This document shows, piece after piece, positions 1 through 7,353 of a DNA stretch of 64,000 bases. Positions within the stretch are counted from its first letter, which is position 1. Each line of letters begins with the position of its first letter. Origin of the DNA: Fructilactobacillus hinvesii (GTDB taxonomy: Bacteria > Bacillota > Bacilli > Lactobacillales > Lactobacillaceae); NCBI RefSeq assembly GCF_024029435.1, contig NZ_CP097118.1, positions 310,001-374,000 of the forward strand. Reading direction: 5' to 3'. The notes beneath the pieces were generated by a model that saw only the letters and a program-made list of their open reading frames with translations, searched no databases and was not told the origin of the DNA. The translations under genes and the position numbers were made by a program.

Positions 1-1109
1 TCAATAACCAGGCAATTGGGCCCCAGGAAATGGCGAACCCAAAGATGTACACGGCAATTAAGATGATGGTGGGAATGGCAGCCGCACTAATGCTGAGCGT
101 GAAGTTAAGAATGGCTAACAAGCTCAAGGAAACGCCCATCACAATTGAACCAAACATTAAAATGGTTTTCCGGTTGACCTTGTCCATGATGAGGTAGGCC
201 AAAATGGTCACGACAAAGTTCACAATCCCGATGCCGACGGAAATCCAGATGGCTCCAGAGGCCGGGAAGTTAAATCCCTTCATGAAAACCTGAGGAAGGA
301 AATAAATGACGGCGTTAATCCCGACTAGTTGTTGAAAGAGCATGATCCCAATGGCGACAATCAAAGAAGGACGCGCAATGGTAAAGAGTTCTTTTAATCC
401 GCCTTTTTCTTGGTGAGAAACGGATTGGATTTCTGCAATTTCTGCGTCTGGATCGTCTTTGGTGCCAGCGCGTAACTGGTCTAAAACGGCCCGGGCTTCA
501 GTGACCTTTCCTTTTTCAACCAGGTACCGGGGTGATTCGGGCAGCAAAATGCCACCGATAAAGAGTAATAGGGCGGGAATCAATGCTGATCCGAGCATCC
601 ATCGCCAGTCTCTAATCCCCAACAAGTTGTGGCCGAGAAAGGCCAGGTTAGAAACGTAGGCCAATAAAATCCCAAGGGTCACCATTAATTGAAACATGGT
701 TCCTAATGAGCCCCGGTGCCCCTTGTCGGCTAATTCAGCTAAGTAAGCAGGAGTGAGGGCAGAGGCCCCTCCCACCGCTAAGCCCAGGATAATCCGAGCG
801 ATAACCATAGGGACAAACCCAGTGGCTACGGCAGATAAGCCGGATCCCACTAAAAAGAGGATAGAAGCGAGGATTAATAATTTCTTGCGCCCAAACCGGT
901 CAGATAAGGATCCAATTGATAACGCTCCAATGGCGGATCCAATCAGCACGGAGGAAGTAATAAAGCCCGTTTGTTCCGTGTTAAGGTGGAAGTTGGCTTC
1001 GATTAGCGGAGAAGCTCCGGAGATAATTCCGGTATCAAATCCAAAGAGGAGGCCTCCGAGGGCTCCGAAGATAAAAATAAAAGCAATGCTTAAACGTGGT
1101 TTTTTCACG
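1..1109 (-). CDS. Sugar porter family MFS transporter (3' end outside window)
   Basis: A sugar:H+ symporter of the MFS sugar-porter family (xylose/arabinose/galactose type) that would import a pentose or hexose across the membrane. I read it from the reverse strand: an N-terminal helix ending in FGFDTGIISG, then the family signature DRFGRKK, a PESPRYL motif after helix 6, QQLVGINAVIYF in helix 7 and DKVNRK after helix 8. About 369 residues are visible, and the C-terminal helices 11-12 lie beyond base 1. The start is GTG (1109-1107) preceded by AAGAAGGG. No internal ATG gives a better N-terminus. It diverges from the MFS gene at 1309, and a cre palindrome lies between them near its likely -35 region, so repression by CcpA is expected. 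The exact sugar cannot be told from sequence. Confidence 0.88.
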
Positions 1110-1165
1110 ATGATCCCTTCTTTCAGGTGATTAATTTGAAACTATGTATTTTTTACGAACTTAAT

Positions 1166-1179
1166 TGTAACCGCTTACA
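1166..1179. promoter_or_regulatory. Catabolite-responsive element (CcpA site)
   Basis: TGTAACCGCTTACA is a 14-base palindrome apart from its CG core and matches the cre consensus. It lies in the divergent region between two sugar transporters, close to the likely promoter of the minus-strand one. CcpA/HPr-Ser-P repression of one or both genes is inferred. A separate GTGAA-N5-TTCAC inverted repeat at 1201-1215, with another GTGAA at 1222, may be a second operator. Confidence 0.75.
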
Positions 1180-1308
1180 AAGAACTTGGCAATGCTTTTT
1201 GTGAAAAAACTTCACTATATTGTGAAAGCTGAACAAAAACTGGATTTGAATCCCGGAATTGATGCCGGTACAATGAAGATTAATATCATTGAGAAAGGAA
1301 GTGGCAGC

Positions 1309-2616
1309 GTGCCAAAAGTACAACCATTACCACGGTTAAAGTTGCGACAGTTGTTTTGGCTGAGTTTCGGCTTATTGGGAGCCCAGATGTCATTAGGACT
1401 GGAAAACTCACAACTGGGGCGGCTCTTTCAAACGTTTGGAGCTAGTCCGCAAATGTTGGCCTTCTTATTCCTGATTCCACCGATTACGGGGATGATTACC
1501 CAACCGGTGCTCGGTCAATTTTCCGATGCCACCTGGCTCCCCAAGCTAGGGCGGCGCATTCCCTACCTAATTGGCGGAACCATTATTGCTGATTTAACCC
1601 TAGTGTTACTGCCCAATGCTGGTGATTGGGGCTTGCCGATCCCAATTGTGTTAGGGTTAGGCGCGGGATTAGTTCTGTTGTACATTATTGCTGCCAATGC
1701 CTGCGTGGCTCCGTTTAAAATCCTGATTGGAGACATGGTAAACAGCAAGCAAAAGGGGCAGGTCACGTCACTGCAAAGCATCATGGTGAACGTTGGGAGT
1801 ATCCTGGCGGCGATTACCCCATGGTTACTCTCGGAATTGGGAGTGCGGAACGTAGCTCAGCCGGGGGCAGCTCCGTTAACGATGAAATTGGTCTTCTATC
1901 TAGCCGCTGTCATTTTAACCATTTGTACGATTCTGACGGTTCTCAATGTGCGCGAATATACGCCGGAAGAATTAGTCCGTTATCAAGGACCGCCGGCAAA
2001 GACCAAACCAAGCTACTGGCAGCTAATTAAAGGAGCGCCTTCAATTTTCTGGACGATTGCGTTGGTTCAGGGACTGTGTTTTGTGGCCTTTGCCCTGCTG
2101 TGGACGTATGGAGCGGGAACGATTGCTGCGAACGTTTATCACACGACTGATCCAGCCAGTGCGGCTTATCAACAAGGAGGTAATCTCTTTGGGGTTCTGT
2201 CTGGGGTTTACGCTCTGGCAGCTTCGGTGTTAGCAATTGGATTAGGACGCGTGCCACGGCGCTACCAGGTGCATGCGCTAGGCATTTCTTTGGCGATTGG
2301 CGCCATCGGGTTTGTGGGAATTGGACTTTTGCATTCCGTTTGGGGGATGGTCATAGCCTTCATCTTAATTGGAGTGGGCTGGGCTGGCATCATTATCTAT
2401 CCCTTGGCATTTGTGATGGATGCTGTACCAGCGCAAAATGCCGGGGTCTACCAGGGATTGTTTAACGCGCAGGTGTGTGTTCCCCAAATTGTGGCTTCGC
2501 TATTGAGCGTGGTGATCCTCCCGATGATTGGGAATTCCCTACCAACGTTAATGTTAATCGGAAGTCTGTTCTGGATTGCTGGAACGCTTGCTGTGGGCTT
2601 AGTGAAGTTAAAGTGA
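1309..2616 (+). CDS. MFS transporter, SLC45/sucrose-type sugar transporter
   Basis: A 12-helix MFS transporter of about 435 residues resembling the SLC45/GPH-like sugar permeases of lactobacilli, probably importing a disaccharide or glycoside. Family-like features are the first helix (FWLSFGLLGAQMS) followed by LENSQLGRLF, then QFSDATW and LGRRIPYL around the loop between helices 2 and 3. I chose GTG 1309 because AAAGGAAG sits 7-8 bases upstream and the protein then begins just before the first helix, as in the family. Upstream in-frame ATGs at 1186 and 1273 have no ribosome binding site. It is divergent from the sugar porter and shares the cre region. It is followed by a strong terminator. 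No glycoside hydrolase sits beside it to reveal the substrate. Confidence 0.82.
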   Translation: MPKVQPLPRLKLRQLFWLSFGLLGAQMSLGLENSQLGRLFQTFGASPQMLAFLFLIPPITGMITQPVLGQFSDATWLPKLGRRIPYLIGGTIIADLTLVLLPNAGDWGLPIPIVLGLGAGLVLLYIIAANACVAPFKILIGDMVNSKQKGQVTSLQSIMVNVGSILAAITPWLLSELGVRNVAQPGAAPLTMKLVFYLAAVILTICTILTVLNVREYTPEELVRYQGPPAKTKPSYWQLIKGAPSIFWTIALVQGLCFVAFALLWTYGAGTIAANVYHTTDPASAAYQQGGNLFGVLSGVYALAASVLAIGLGRVPRRYQVHALGISLAIGAIGFVGIGLLHSVWGMVIAFILIGVGWAGIIIYPLAFVMDAVPAQNAGVYQGLFNAQVCVPQIVASLLSVVILPMIGNSLPTLMLIGSLFWIAGTLAVGLVKLK

Positions 2617-2634
2617 ATGATGCTTAACCAAATA

Positions 2635-2671
2635 AAAATCCGCTAACCAAACGAGGCTAGCGGATTTTTTT
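2635..2671 (+). terminator. Intrinsic terminator after the MFS gene
   Basis: Perfect 11-base stem (AAAATCCGCTA / TAGCGGATTTT) with a 12-base loop, running into a T-tract. Confidence 0.9.
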
Positions 2672-2679
2672 AATCTGTT

Positions 2680-2949
2680 TTATTGGTGCTCGTGAACCGT
2701 TTTGGGTTCTTTAAAGAAGCACACATATTCGAAGTAGGCTAATAAGAGGCCTGAAACTAAGGCGCCCCAAATGCCGGCCATGTAGTACAGACCAAGCACG
2801 GCGGTGATTCCCACGGCACTAACCGTTAGAATCAAAGACCAACGTTGGGTGGCGGATAATTCTTGGGTGTGACCCATGAAACTAATTCCTAAGACACCGG
2901 CACTCACAAAGCCCACGATTCCAATCAGAGCATGTAATAAGATAACCAT
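2680..2949 (-). CDS. Small membrane protein, 89 aa, unknown function
   Basis: A hydrophobic 89-residue protein with three predicted membrane helices (about residues 3-24, 37-57 and 61-78) and a short charged tail rich in K, E and H. The ribosome binding site AGAAAGGAGA lies 6 bases before ATG, which supports translation. I do not recognise the family. It is monocistronic, convergent with the MFS transporter, and lies next to a truncated gene remnant. Confidence 0.7.
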   Translation of the reverse strand: MVILLHALIGIVGFVSAGVLGISFMGHTQELSATQRWSLILTVSAVGITAVLGLYYMAGIWGALVSGLLLAYFEYVCFFKEPKTVHEHQ

Positions 2950-2969
2950 TGCGATTCTCCTTTCTGCAA

Positions 2970-3163
2970 TTTCCTACTCTTATTTTACCATGATTCCGCT
3001 TACACATGGGAACTTGTGAAAGATTTTTATGAATTCGAGGAGTTAAAGTGCGGTATTCTACGACCTTGGTACCAGCGTTAATCTCAGTCACGTATTCTTG
3101 ATGAATTGAGATTAACAACGTCGGTAAGAGGGGATTATAGCGGGAACGAATGGTAGTGGGCAT
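2970..3163 (-). pseudogene. Remnant of an ASCH-like domain protein
   Basis: A strong ribosome binding site (AGGAGGAG) precedes ATG 3163. The first 38 residues, with LLISIHQEY and AGTKVVEYR, look like the N-terminus of an ASCH-domain protein (strand LLISI, then GxKxxEYR). After EYR the frame loses any family likeness and runs on into the neighbouring small membrane gene, so I read this as a 3' truncation. ASCH proteins bind RNA or nucleotides. A surviving short peptide cannot be excluded. Confidence 0.45.
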
Positions 3164-3344
3164 GGACGGAACTCCTCCTGTAGCTTGAAATTTAATTCTG
3201 ATTATAAACTAAGGCTGAGTTAATTCACAATCTGGCTGGAATTACTGGTAGAGCTATCGTTTCCGGGTTATCTCTGCTATACTAAGAAAGACGATTATTG
3301 ATATAAAACAGACACAAAATGTTAATATTTTGGAGGAAACTATA

Positions 3345-4715
3345 TTGAATAATAGCAAATACGCGTTTCGAGTTATTCCGGAAAACGAACGGAATATGAA
3401 TTACTGGGATATGTTTGCGACCTGGTTTGGGGCGAACGCGAACAATGGAACCTGGTTTCTTGGTGGGGTCGTGGCCGCCTGTGGCTTGATTGGTGGGACA
3501 ATGGCAACGTTGATTGCCGGGGTACTAGCCTACATCTTCTTGAGCCTGTTAGGGTACGTTGGTTACCAAACGGGAGCCACAACCACAGTGCTGTCCCGGG
3601 GTTCGTTCGGGATTCGTGGCAGTATCATTCCGTCGCTAATTAACATTACCTTGTTTTTAGGATGGACGGCCGTAAACACCTTCATTGCCGCCACGTCATT
3701 AGCCTTCATTTTCCATAGCCTCTTCAAATGGCCGTTGTTTGGCCAGCCTGGTGGGAATCTCGGCATGATTGTCGGGATCGGAATCATGAGCATTCTGCAC
3801 ATTTTAAGCATTGTTTCCGGGCAACGGTCCGTGCAGTTGGTGGAACGAATCGGGGTCATTCTTGTAATCATCTTTGTGATTTTGGAAACGATTGTGGTGT
3901 TTAAGAACGTTTCCTTGACCGACCTGCTGCATTACCGGATTCCAGCGGCCCAAAAGATGCCATTGGGATTAGGGATTGATACAATTGCCGCAGCTAGTCT
4001 AGGTTGGGTGACCGGTGCCGCCGACTTTACCCGGTTCACGCGGAAGAAACGCGTAGCCATTAGCGCACCATTCTGGGGTGCTTTGCTTGGCCTGTTGAGT
4101 TTCACGCTGATTGGGATTTGTACCACGATTAGTGTGGCCCTAACGTCTGGTAGTTACGATCCGAATAACTCCGACCCAAGTATCATTGCTAACAAGTTAG
4201 GACTCGGATTCATCGCCATGATCGTGATTGTCTTGACCAGCATGACGGCCAATGCGGTTAATATTCAGGCCGGAGCCTCGGCCTTGAACAACGTCTTTCA
4301 CAAGGTCAGCTTTAACAAGTCGTTAGTGATTATTACAATTGCTTCGATGCTCTTAACCTTCGTACCGTTACTAAATGGAAGTTTTCTGGCCTCTTTCACG
4401 TCATTCTTGGACTACACGGGGATGTTACTGGGACCAATTATCGCCATCATGTGCGTTGATTACTTCCTGTTAAACCGCAAAAACTATACGTCACAAACGT
4501 TGGCTAATCCACAAGGACAGCTTTGGTACCAAGGTGGGTACAATGTGATTGCGATTGTGACGCTGGTCTTAGGGGTAATCCTGTACCTGGTCTTGAAGAA
4601 CATGCCGGTCATTAAAGAAACGGTCGGAGCAACGTTCATTTCGATGATTTTCTCCGCTGTGGTTTACTACGGTTTGTCTCGAGTTTGGGGATTAGAAAAA
4701 AGTTCTAATCATTAA
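3345..4715 (+). CDS. NCS1-family nucleobase:cation symporter
   Basis: A 12-helix purine/cytosine permease of the NCS1 family (CodB/PurP-like), about 456 residues, importing a nucleobase or related heterocycle with a cation. The N-terminal signature is NYWDMFATWFGANANNGTW. Further support comes from GYQTGATTTVLSRGSFGIRG in the helix 2-3 region and from DFTRFTRK after helix 6. The start is probably TTG 3345, 5 bases after GGAGGAAA at 3332-3339. The upstream TTG at 3330 overlaps that ribosome binding site. The gene ends just before a TPP riboswitch but is not itself under it, since the riboswitch is downstream. A hydroxymethylpyrimidine or thiamine substrate (CytX-like) is possible from this position but unproven. 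Confidence 0.8.
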   Translation: MNNSKYAFRVIPENERNMNYWDMFATWFGANANNGTWFLGGVVAACGLIGGTMATLIAGVLAYIFLSLLGYVGYQTGATTTVLSRGSFGIRGSIIPSLINITLFLGWTAVNTFIAATSLAFIFHSLFKWPLFGQPGGNLGMIVGIGIMSILHILSIVSGQRSVQLVERIGVILVIIFVILETIVVFKNVSLTDLLHYRIPAAQKMPLGLGIDTIAAASLGWVTGAADFTRFTRKKRVAISAPFWGALLGLLSFTLIGICTTISVALTSGSYDPNNSDPSIIANKLGLGFIAMIVIVLTSMTANAVNIQAGASALNNVFHKVSFNKSLVIITIASMLLTFVPLLNGSFLASFTSFLDYTGMLLGPIIAIMCVDYFLLNRKNYTSQTLANPQGQLWYQGGYNVIAIVTLVLGVILYLVLKNMPVIKETVGATFISMIFSAVVYYGLSRVWGLEKSSNH

Positions 4716-4749
4716 GTGAAAATATGGTATAATTAGTCCAAATAAAAAG

Positions 4750-4816
4750 TTGGGGTGCCACGAGCTGAGATTAAACCCATTGAACCTGATGTAGTTAGGA
4801 CTATCGCAGGGAACGA
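4750..4816 (+). promoter_or_regulatory. TPP riboswitch (THI box) upstream of ykoE
   Basis: Contains the conserved THI-box blocks GGGGTGCCACGAGCTGAGAT, ACCC, TTGAACCTGATGTAGTTAG and CGCAGGGAA in the right order. Downstream, GCGTTTGAAAA (4822-4832) can pair with TTTTTCAAAGC (4864-4874). That overlaps the left arm of the terminator at 4868-4898, so an antiterminator/terminator switch is visible. High TPP should stop transcription of ykoE. Confidence 0.95.
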
Positions 4817-4867
4817 TTATCGCGTTTGAAAAGCCGATTGTTACTAGTGCAATCATGAATTCGTTTT

Positions 4868-4898
4868 TCAAAGCACTTAGCCGTGGTTGAGTGCTTTT
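4868..4898 (+). terminator. Riboswitch-controlled terminator
   Basis: Hairpin with outer arms AAAGCACT and AGTGCTTT followed by T5, located between the THI box and the ykoE start. Its left arm overlaps the candidate antiterminator. Confidence 0.8.
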
Positions 4899-4932
4899 TA
4901 TTATGGTGAAATTACAAACGGAGGATGAAATC

Positions 4933-5499
4933 ATGAAGCATTGGTTAGCAGATTGGCATTTGAAAAACATTATCTTAGTAACGTTGATTGGAATCATCAC
5001 AGGACTGATTTTCTGGATTATGGATCCCATTTACACGGCGGTAACAGCGGTGTTGACACCACTCGGATTAGCTCCATTTGCAGGTTCGATTCTATTGGGA
5101 TTTTGGACGATGGCTGGACCACTGGCGTTGTTGGTCGTTCGGATTCCAGGATCTGGACTGCTAGCTGAACTATTAGGTTCCGTGGTAGAAATGCTGCTTG
5201 GTGGAATCTGGGGTGCGTCTACTTTGATCTCTGGACTAATCCAAGGAGTGAGTTCTGAACTCGGTTTTGCGGTCACCGGTTACAAAAATTACGGCTGGTT
5301 GAGCGTGACGTTGACCTCGATTACTACCACAGTGATTACGTTTGGGTATCAGCTAGTTAGACACGATTATGCCGGCTTTAGCGTTGGCTTAATTGCGGCA
5401 TTGTTTGTAGTTGCATTAGTATCCGTTTTCCTCTTCAGTGGGGTGCTATCGTTATTGATTGCGCGGATGCTGGAACGAGCTCATTTGCTGGAAAAATAA
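4933..5499 (+). CDS. ykoE: YkoE-type ECF transporter S component (hydroxymethylpyrimidine)
   Basis: A 188-residue integral membrane protein resembling YkoE, the substrate-binding S component of the ECF importer for the thiamine precursor hydroxymethylpyrimidine. Six hydrophobic segments are visible. Family-like blocks are FWIMDPIYT in helix 1, GSILLGFWTMAGPLA, the AELLGSVVEMLLG segment and LIQGVSSELGFAVTGYKNY. ATG 4933 is preceded by GGAGGA at 4919-4925, which beats the upstream ATG at 4891 that lies against the terminator. A THI box controls it. The matching ATPase and T components are not adjacent; they lie near 25.6-27.7 kb behind a second THI box. Confidence 0.9.
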   Translation: MKHWLADWHLKNIILVTLIGIITGLIFWIMDPIYTAVTAVLTPLGLAPFAGSILLGFWTMAGPLALLVVRIPGSGLLAELLGSVVEMLLGGIWGASTLISGLIQGVSSELGFAVTGYKNYGWLSVTLTSITTTVITFGYQLVRHDYAGFSVGLIAALFVVALVSVFLFSGVLSLLIARMLERAHLLEK

Positions 5500-5536
5500 A
5501 TCGATTTATGAATGATAATAGTTTTATTTAAATTAT

Positions 5537-5577
5537 ATTAAAAGGGATTTATTCATATTGAATAAACCCCTTTTAAT
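5537..5577. terminator. Bidirectional terminator between ykoE and lipoprotein gene
   Basis: Near-perfect 19-base stem (ATTAAAAGGG... / ...CCCCTTTTAAT) with a 3-base loop, A/T-rich on both flanks, between two convergent genes. Confidence 0.85.
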
Positions 5578-5587
5578 AACTCATTAA

Positions 5588-6175
5588 TTATGATCTTAAA
5601 CTATAAGTACCATCTTGCATAACATCGTAAATACCAATTGTTCCGCTACCGCCTTGGGCATGAATGGATTTAGAAATCACTTGAATTTCATACATGTTGT
5701 TATCTGTTGATAATAATTCATAAATATAATCAGGATTATTCCCTAACCCGTTTCTTAGGATATTAATAGCAGCTTCGGGAGTAGTGACAGTGTTACCAAT
5801 TCCGTTTTGTTCATTTTTTAATGACCGGGGGTCTTGGCTAGATGTGGTATTACTTGAGTTATTATTTGCGTCATTGTTACCGTTTTTTTGTTCATTTTTG
5901 GAGTTATCGTTATTACTATTATTTTTAGAATCATCAGAAGTAGAATTGGTAGTTTGATTTTGATCATTTTGATCTTTAGATTGATTAGAATTATTCTTAG
6001 TGTCCTTGTTTGATTTCTGTTCGTTTTTCTTTTCTTTAGTTTTCTTTTGCTTAGCTTGCTTGTGCTCAGTTTTGGTCTGAGAATCAACTGATTTACTTTT
6101 AGTGTTATTACAGGCAGATAAACTAATTAATAGGGTTAGTGCGATAGGAATTATGACTATACCTTTTTTTTTCAT
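5588..6175 (-). CDS. Putative lipoprotein with Asn/Lys-rich linker
   Basis: A 195-residue exported protein. An N-terminal signal peptide ends in the lipobox LSAC (Cys 21). About 100 residues follow of low-complexity K/N/S/Q/D sequence, which is probably a flexible wall-spanning linker. A small folded C-terminal domain comes last (about 130-195: TPEAAINILR, GLGNNPDYIYELL, QGGSGTIGIYDVMQDG). The same architecture and C-terminal domain recur in the paralogue at 12455-13042. I know this C-terminal type only as a lactobacillus surface domain without a known function. Lipid anchoring in the outer leaflet is inferred. The ribosome binding site is GGAGAA. Confidence 0.8.
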   Translation of the reverse strand: MKKKGIVIIPIALTLLISLSACNNTKSKSVDSQTKTEHKQAKQKKTKEKKNEQKSNKDTKNNSNQSKDQNDQNQTTNSTSDDSKNNSNNDNSKNEQKNGNNDANNNSSNTTSSQDPRSLKNEQNGIGNTVTTPEAAINILRNGLGNNPDYIYELLSTDNNMYEIQVISKSIHAQGGSGTIGIYDVMQDGTYSLRS

Positions 6176-6295
6176 GATTTTCTCCTTTTGATTAGTGATT
6201 AATATAGTTTTAACATAGTTTGTTAATTTTATAGAATGTTAAACAATAAAATTTTAATATAACTAGAATATTATATAATTTATTACATAAAAGGA

Positions 6296-6706
6296 TCACT
6301 GGAATTTATTTTTCATTTCTGTAATACAAATATCTCGTAAAGAACTGGGAATTGCAAATAGCTGCATAAACTCGTCCACGTTAATTTGATCCAGTTCTTT
6401 ATCTTCTACATAAAATGGGATTAATAAGTCAATGGCTCCAATGTTAGCTTTTTGCTCATAATGCGGTTTAAGTACCGTTGAAAAGTTTAACTGAGCGTCA
6501 TTCGTATCGCATTGAACTACATGACTAATTTCATGGGCAATAATGAGGGGTAATTGCCGCTGATTAGGCTCATTTGCATTAATCACAATCGATCGTGTGG
6601 GAATGTCAGCGAATGACTTTGTTTCTGGCATCAACTTATCGGTGTAAACCACCCCAATATCATGATTTAACGCGTAGTTAAACAGGCTATTTATGATTTC
6701 TTGCAT
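6296..6706 (-). CDS. ImmA/IrrE-family metallopeptidase
   Basis: A 136-residue zinc peptidase of the ImmA/IrrE (COG2856) family. The HExxH motif is HEISH at residues 58-62, and YEQKAN at 83-88 supplies the expected third ligand, Glu84. In ICEBs1 and phages such proteins cleave the partner repressor to start induction. It overlaps the 3' end of the upstream repressor gene by 20 bases, so the two are translationally coupled. The pair faces a divergent endolysin gene, so its likely role here is to relieve repression of that gene. No integrase or structural phage genes are nearby. Confidence 0.88.
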   Translation of the reverse strand: MQEIINSLFNYALNHDIGVVYTDKLMPETKSFADIPTRSIVINANEPNQRQLPLIIAHEISHVVQCDTNDAQLNFSTVLKPHYEQKANIGAIDLLIPFYVEDKELDQINVDEFMQLFAIPSSLRDICITEMKNKFQ

Positions 6707-7004
6707 CTCTGAGCCTCCTTAAAATTTCCAGAACTGTTTGTTTATCTTCTTCTGGAACTGGTTTTCCTCCAAACATCATAATGGTTTCTAAATCGTCTAA
6801 ATCAGCGGTAGGTCGTTCTCCGTTCCCCAAGAGATAATCAGTGGAAACGTTAAAGTAATTGGCTACTTTCTTTAATTTTTGAGAATTAGCGTTATCAACC
6901 CACTTCTGTAAGGTTCCATTAGGAAAACCAAGTTGATGTTCTAATTCGCGAATGGAAATATTTTTGTTTTTGGCTAATTCCTTAATCCGTTGATAGATCG
7001 ACAT
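6687..7004 (-). CDS. XRE-family repressor (CI/ImmR-like)
   Basis: A 105-residue DNA-binding protein. The helix-turn-helix occupies residues 1-60 (ISIRELEHQLGFPNGTLQKW, then STDYLLG at the end of the domain). A short acidic linker and a C-terminal helical tail (PVPEEDKQTVLEILRRLRD) follow. It is co-transcribed and overlapping with the ImmA-type peptidase, as in ImmR-ImmA pairs. It probably represses the divergent promoter at 7053-7081, where an inverted repeat spans the -35 box, and also its own promoter. Confidence 0.85.
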   Translation of the reverse strand: MSIYQRIKELAKNKNISIRELEHQLGFPNGTLQKWVDNANSQKLKKVANYFNVSTDYLLGNGERPTADLDDLETIMMFGGKPVPEEDKQTVLEILRRLRDARNHK

Positions 7005-7035
7005 TTACAGCACTTTCCCTTCAGTTGTATAGAAT

Positions 7036-7081
7036 ATTTTTCTATTTATTGGTTGACATTTAGAAAATGAGTATATATAGT
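7036..7081 (+). promoter_or_regulatory. Divergent promoter with repressor operator
   Basis: TTGACA (7053-7058), a 17-base spacer and TATAGT (7076-7081) form a near-consensus sigma-A promoter reading toward the endolysin. The inverted repeat TTTTCTA / TAGAAAA (7038-7044 and 7061-7067) brackets the -35 box, which suits binding by the adjacent XRE repressor. The operator assignment is inference. Confidence 0.75.
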
Positions 7082-7087
7082 GTTCCT

Positions 7088-7148
7088 TGTAATCTAATTG
7101 ATTACGGAGAACAAATAACTCCAACAGACGTGTTGGCTTTTTATTTGT
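7088..7148 (+). ncRNA. Short leader RNA or attenuator before the endolysin
   Basis: Directly after the promoter, about 60 bases hold two hairpins. The first is GTAATC-N5-GATTAC (7089-7105). The second is CCAACA-N4-TGTTGG (7121-7136) followed by CTTTTT and flanked by ACAAATAA / TTATTTGT (7111-7118 / 7141-7148). It ends like an intrinsic terminator about 95 bases before the first start codon. It could be a stand-alone small RNA or an attenuator for the endolysin transcript. Confidence 0.5.
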
Positions 7149-7242
7149 CACCATTGTAGACTATTCATCTACAATAAGCAACGTAATTATAGATTATATA
7201 GCTTAATTAGTACTAATTAATTAAATCAAAAGGAGTGATTAC

Positions 7243-7353
7243 ATGAACTTATTAAAATTTATTAATTTGATTTTAAAAATTATAAAGCACACACAAAAAA
7301 GTAAAAAAGGTAAATTAAAACAGCGGAGGAAAAATAATGAAAACAGGGATTAA
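7243..7353 (+). CDS. Small cationic peptide, 36 aa
   Basis: ATG 7243 has a good ribosome binding site (AAAGGAGTGAT). The 36-residue product starts with a hydrophobic stretch (LLKFINLILKII, residues 3-14) and ends with a very basic tail (KKGKLKQRRKNN). It overlaps the endolysin start by 17 bases, so the two are probably coupled. A role as a membrane-active, holin-like partner that lets the signal-less endolysin reach the wall is a guess from position and composition. It could also be a translational leader. I recognise no family. Confidence 0.5.
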   Translation: MNLLKFINLILKIIKHTQKSKKGKLKQRRKNNENRD

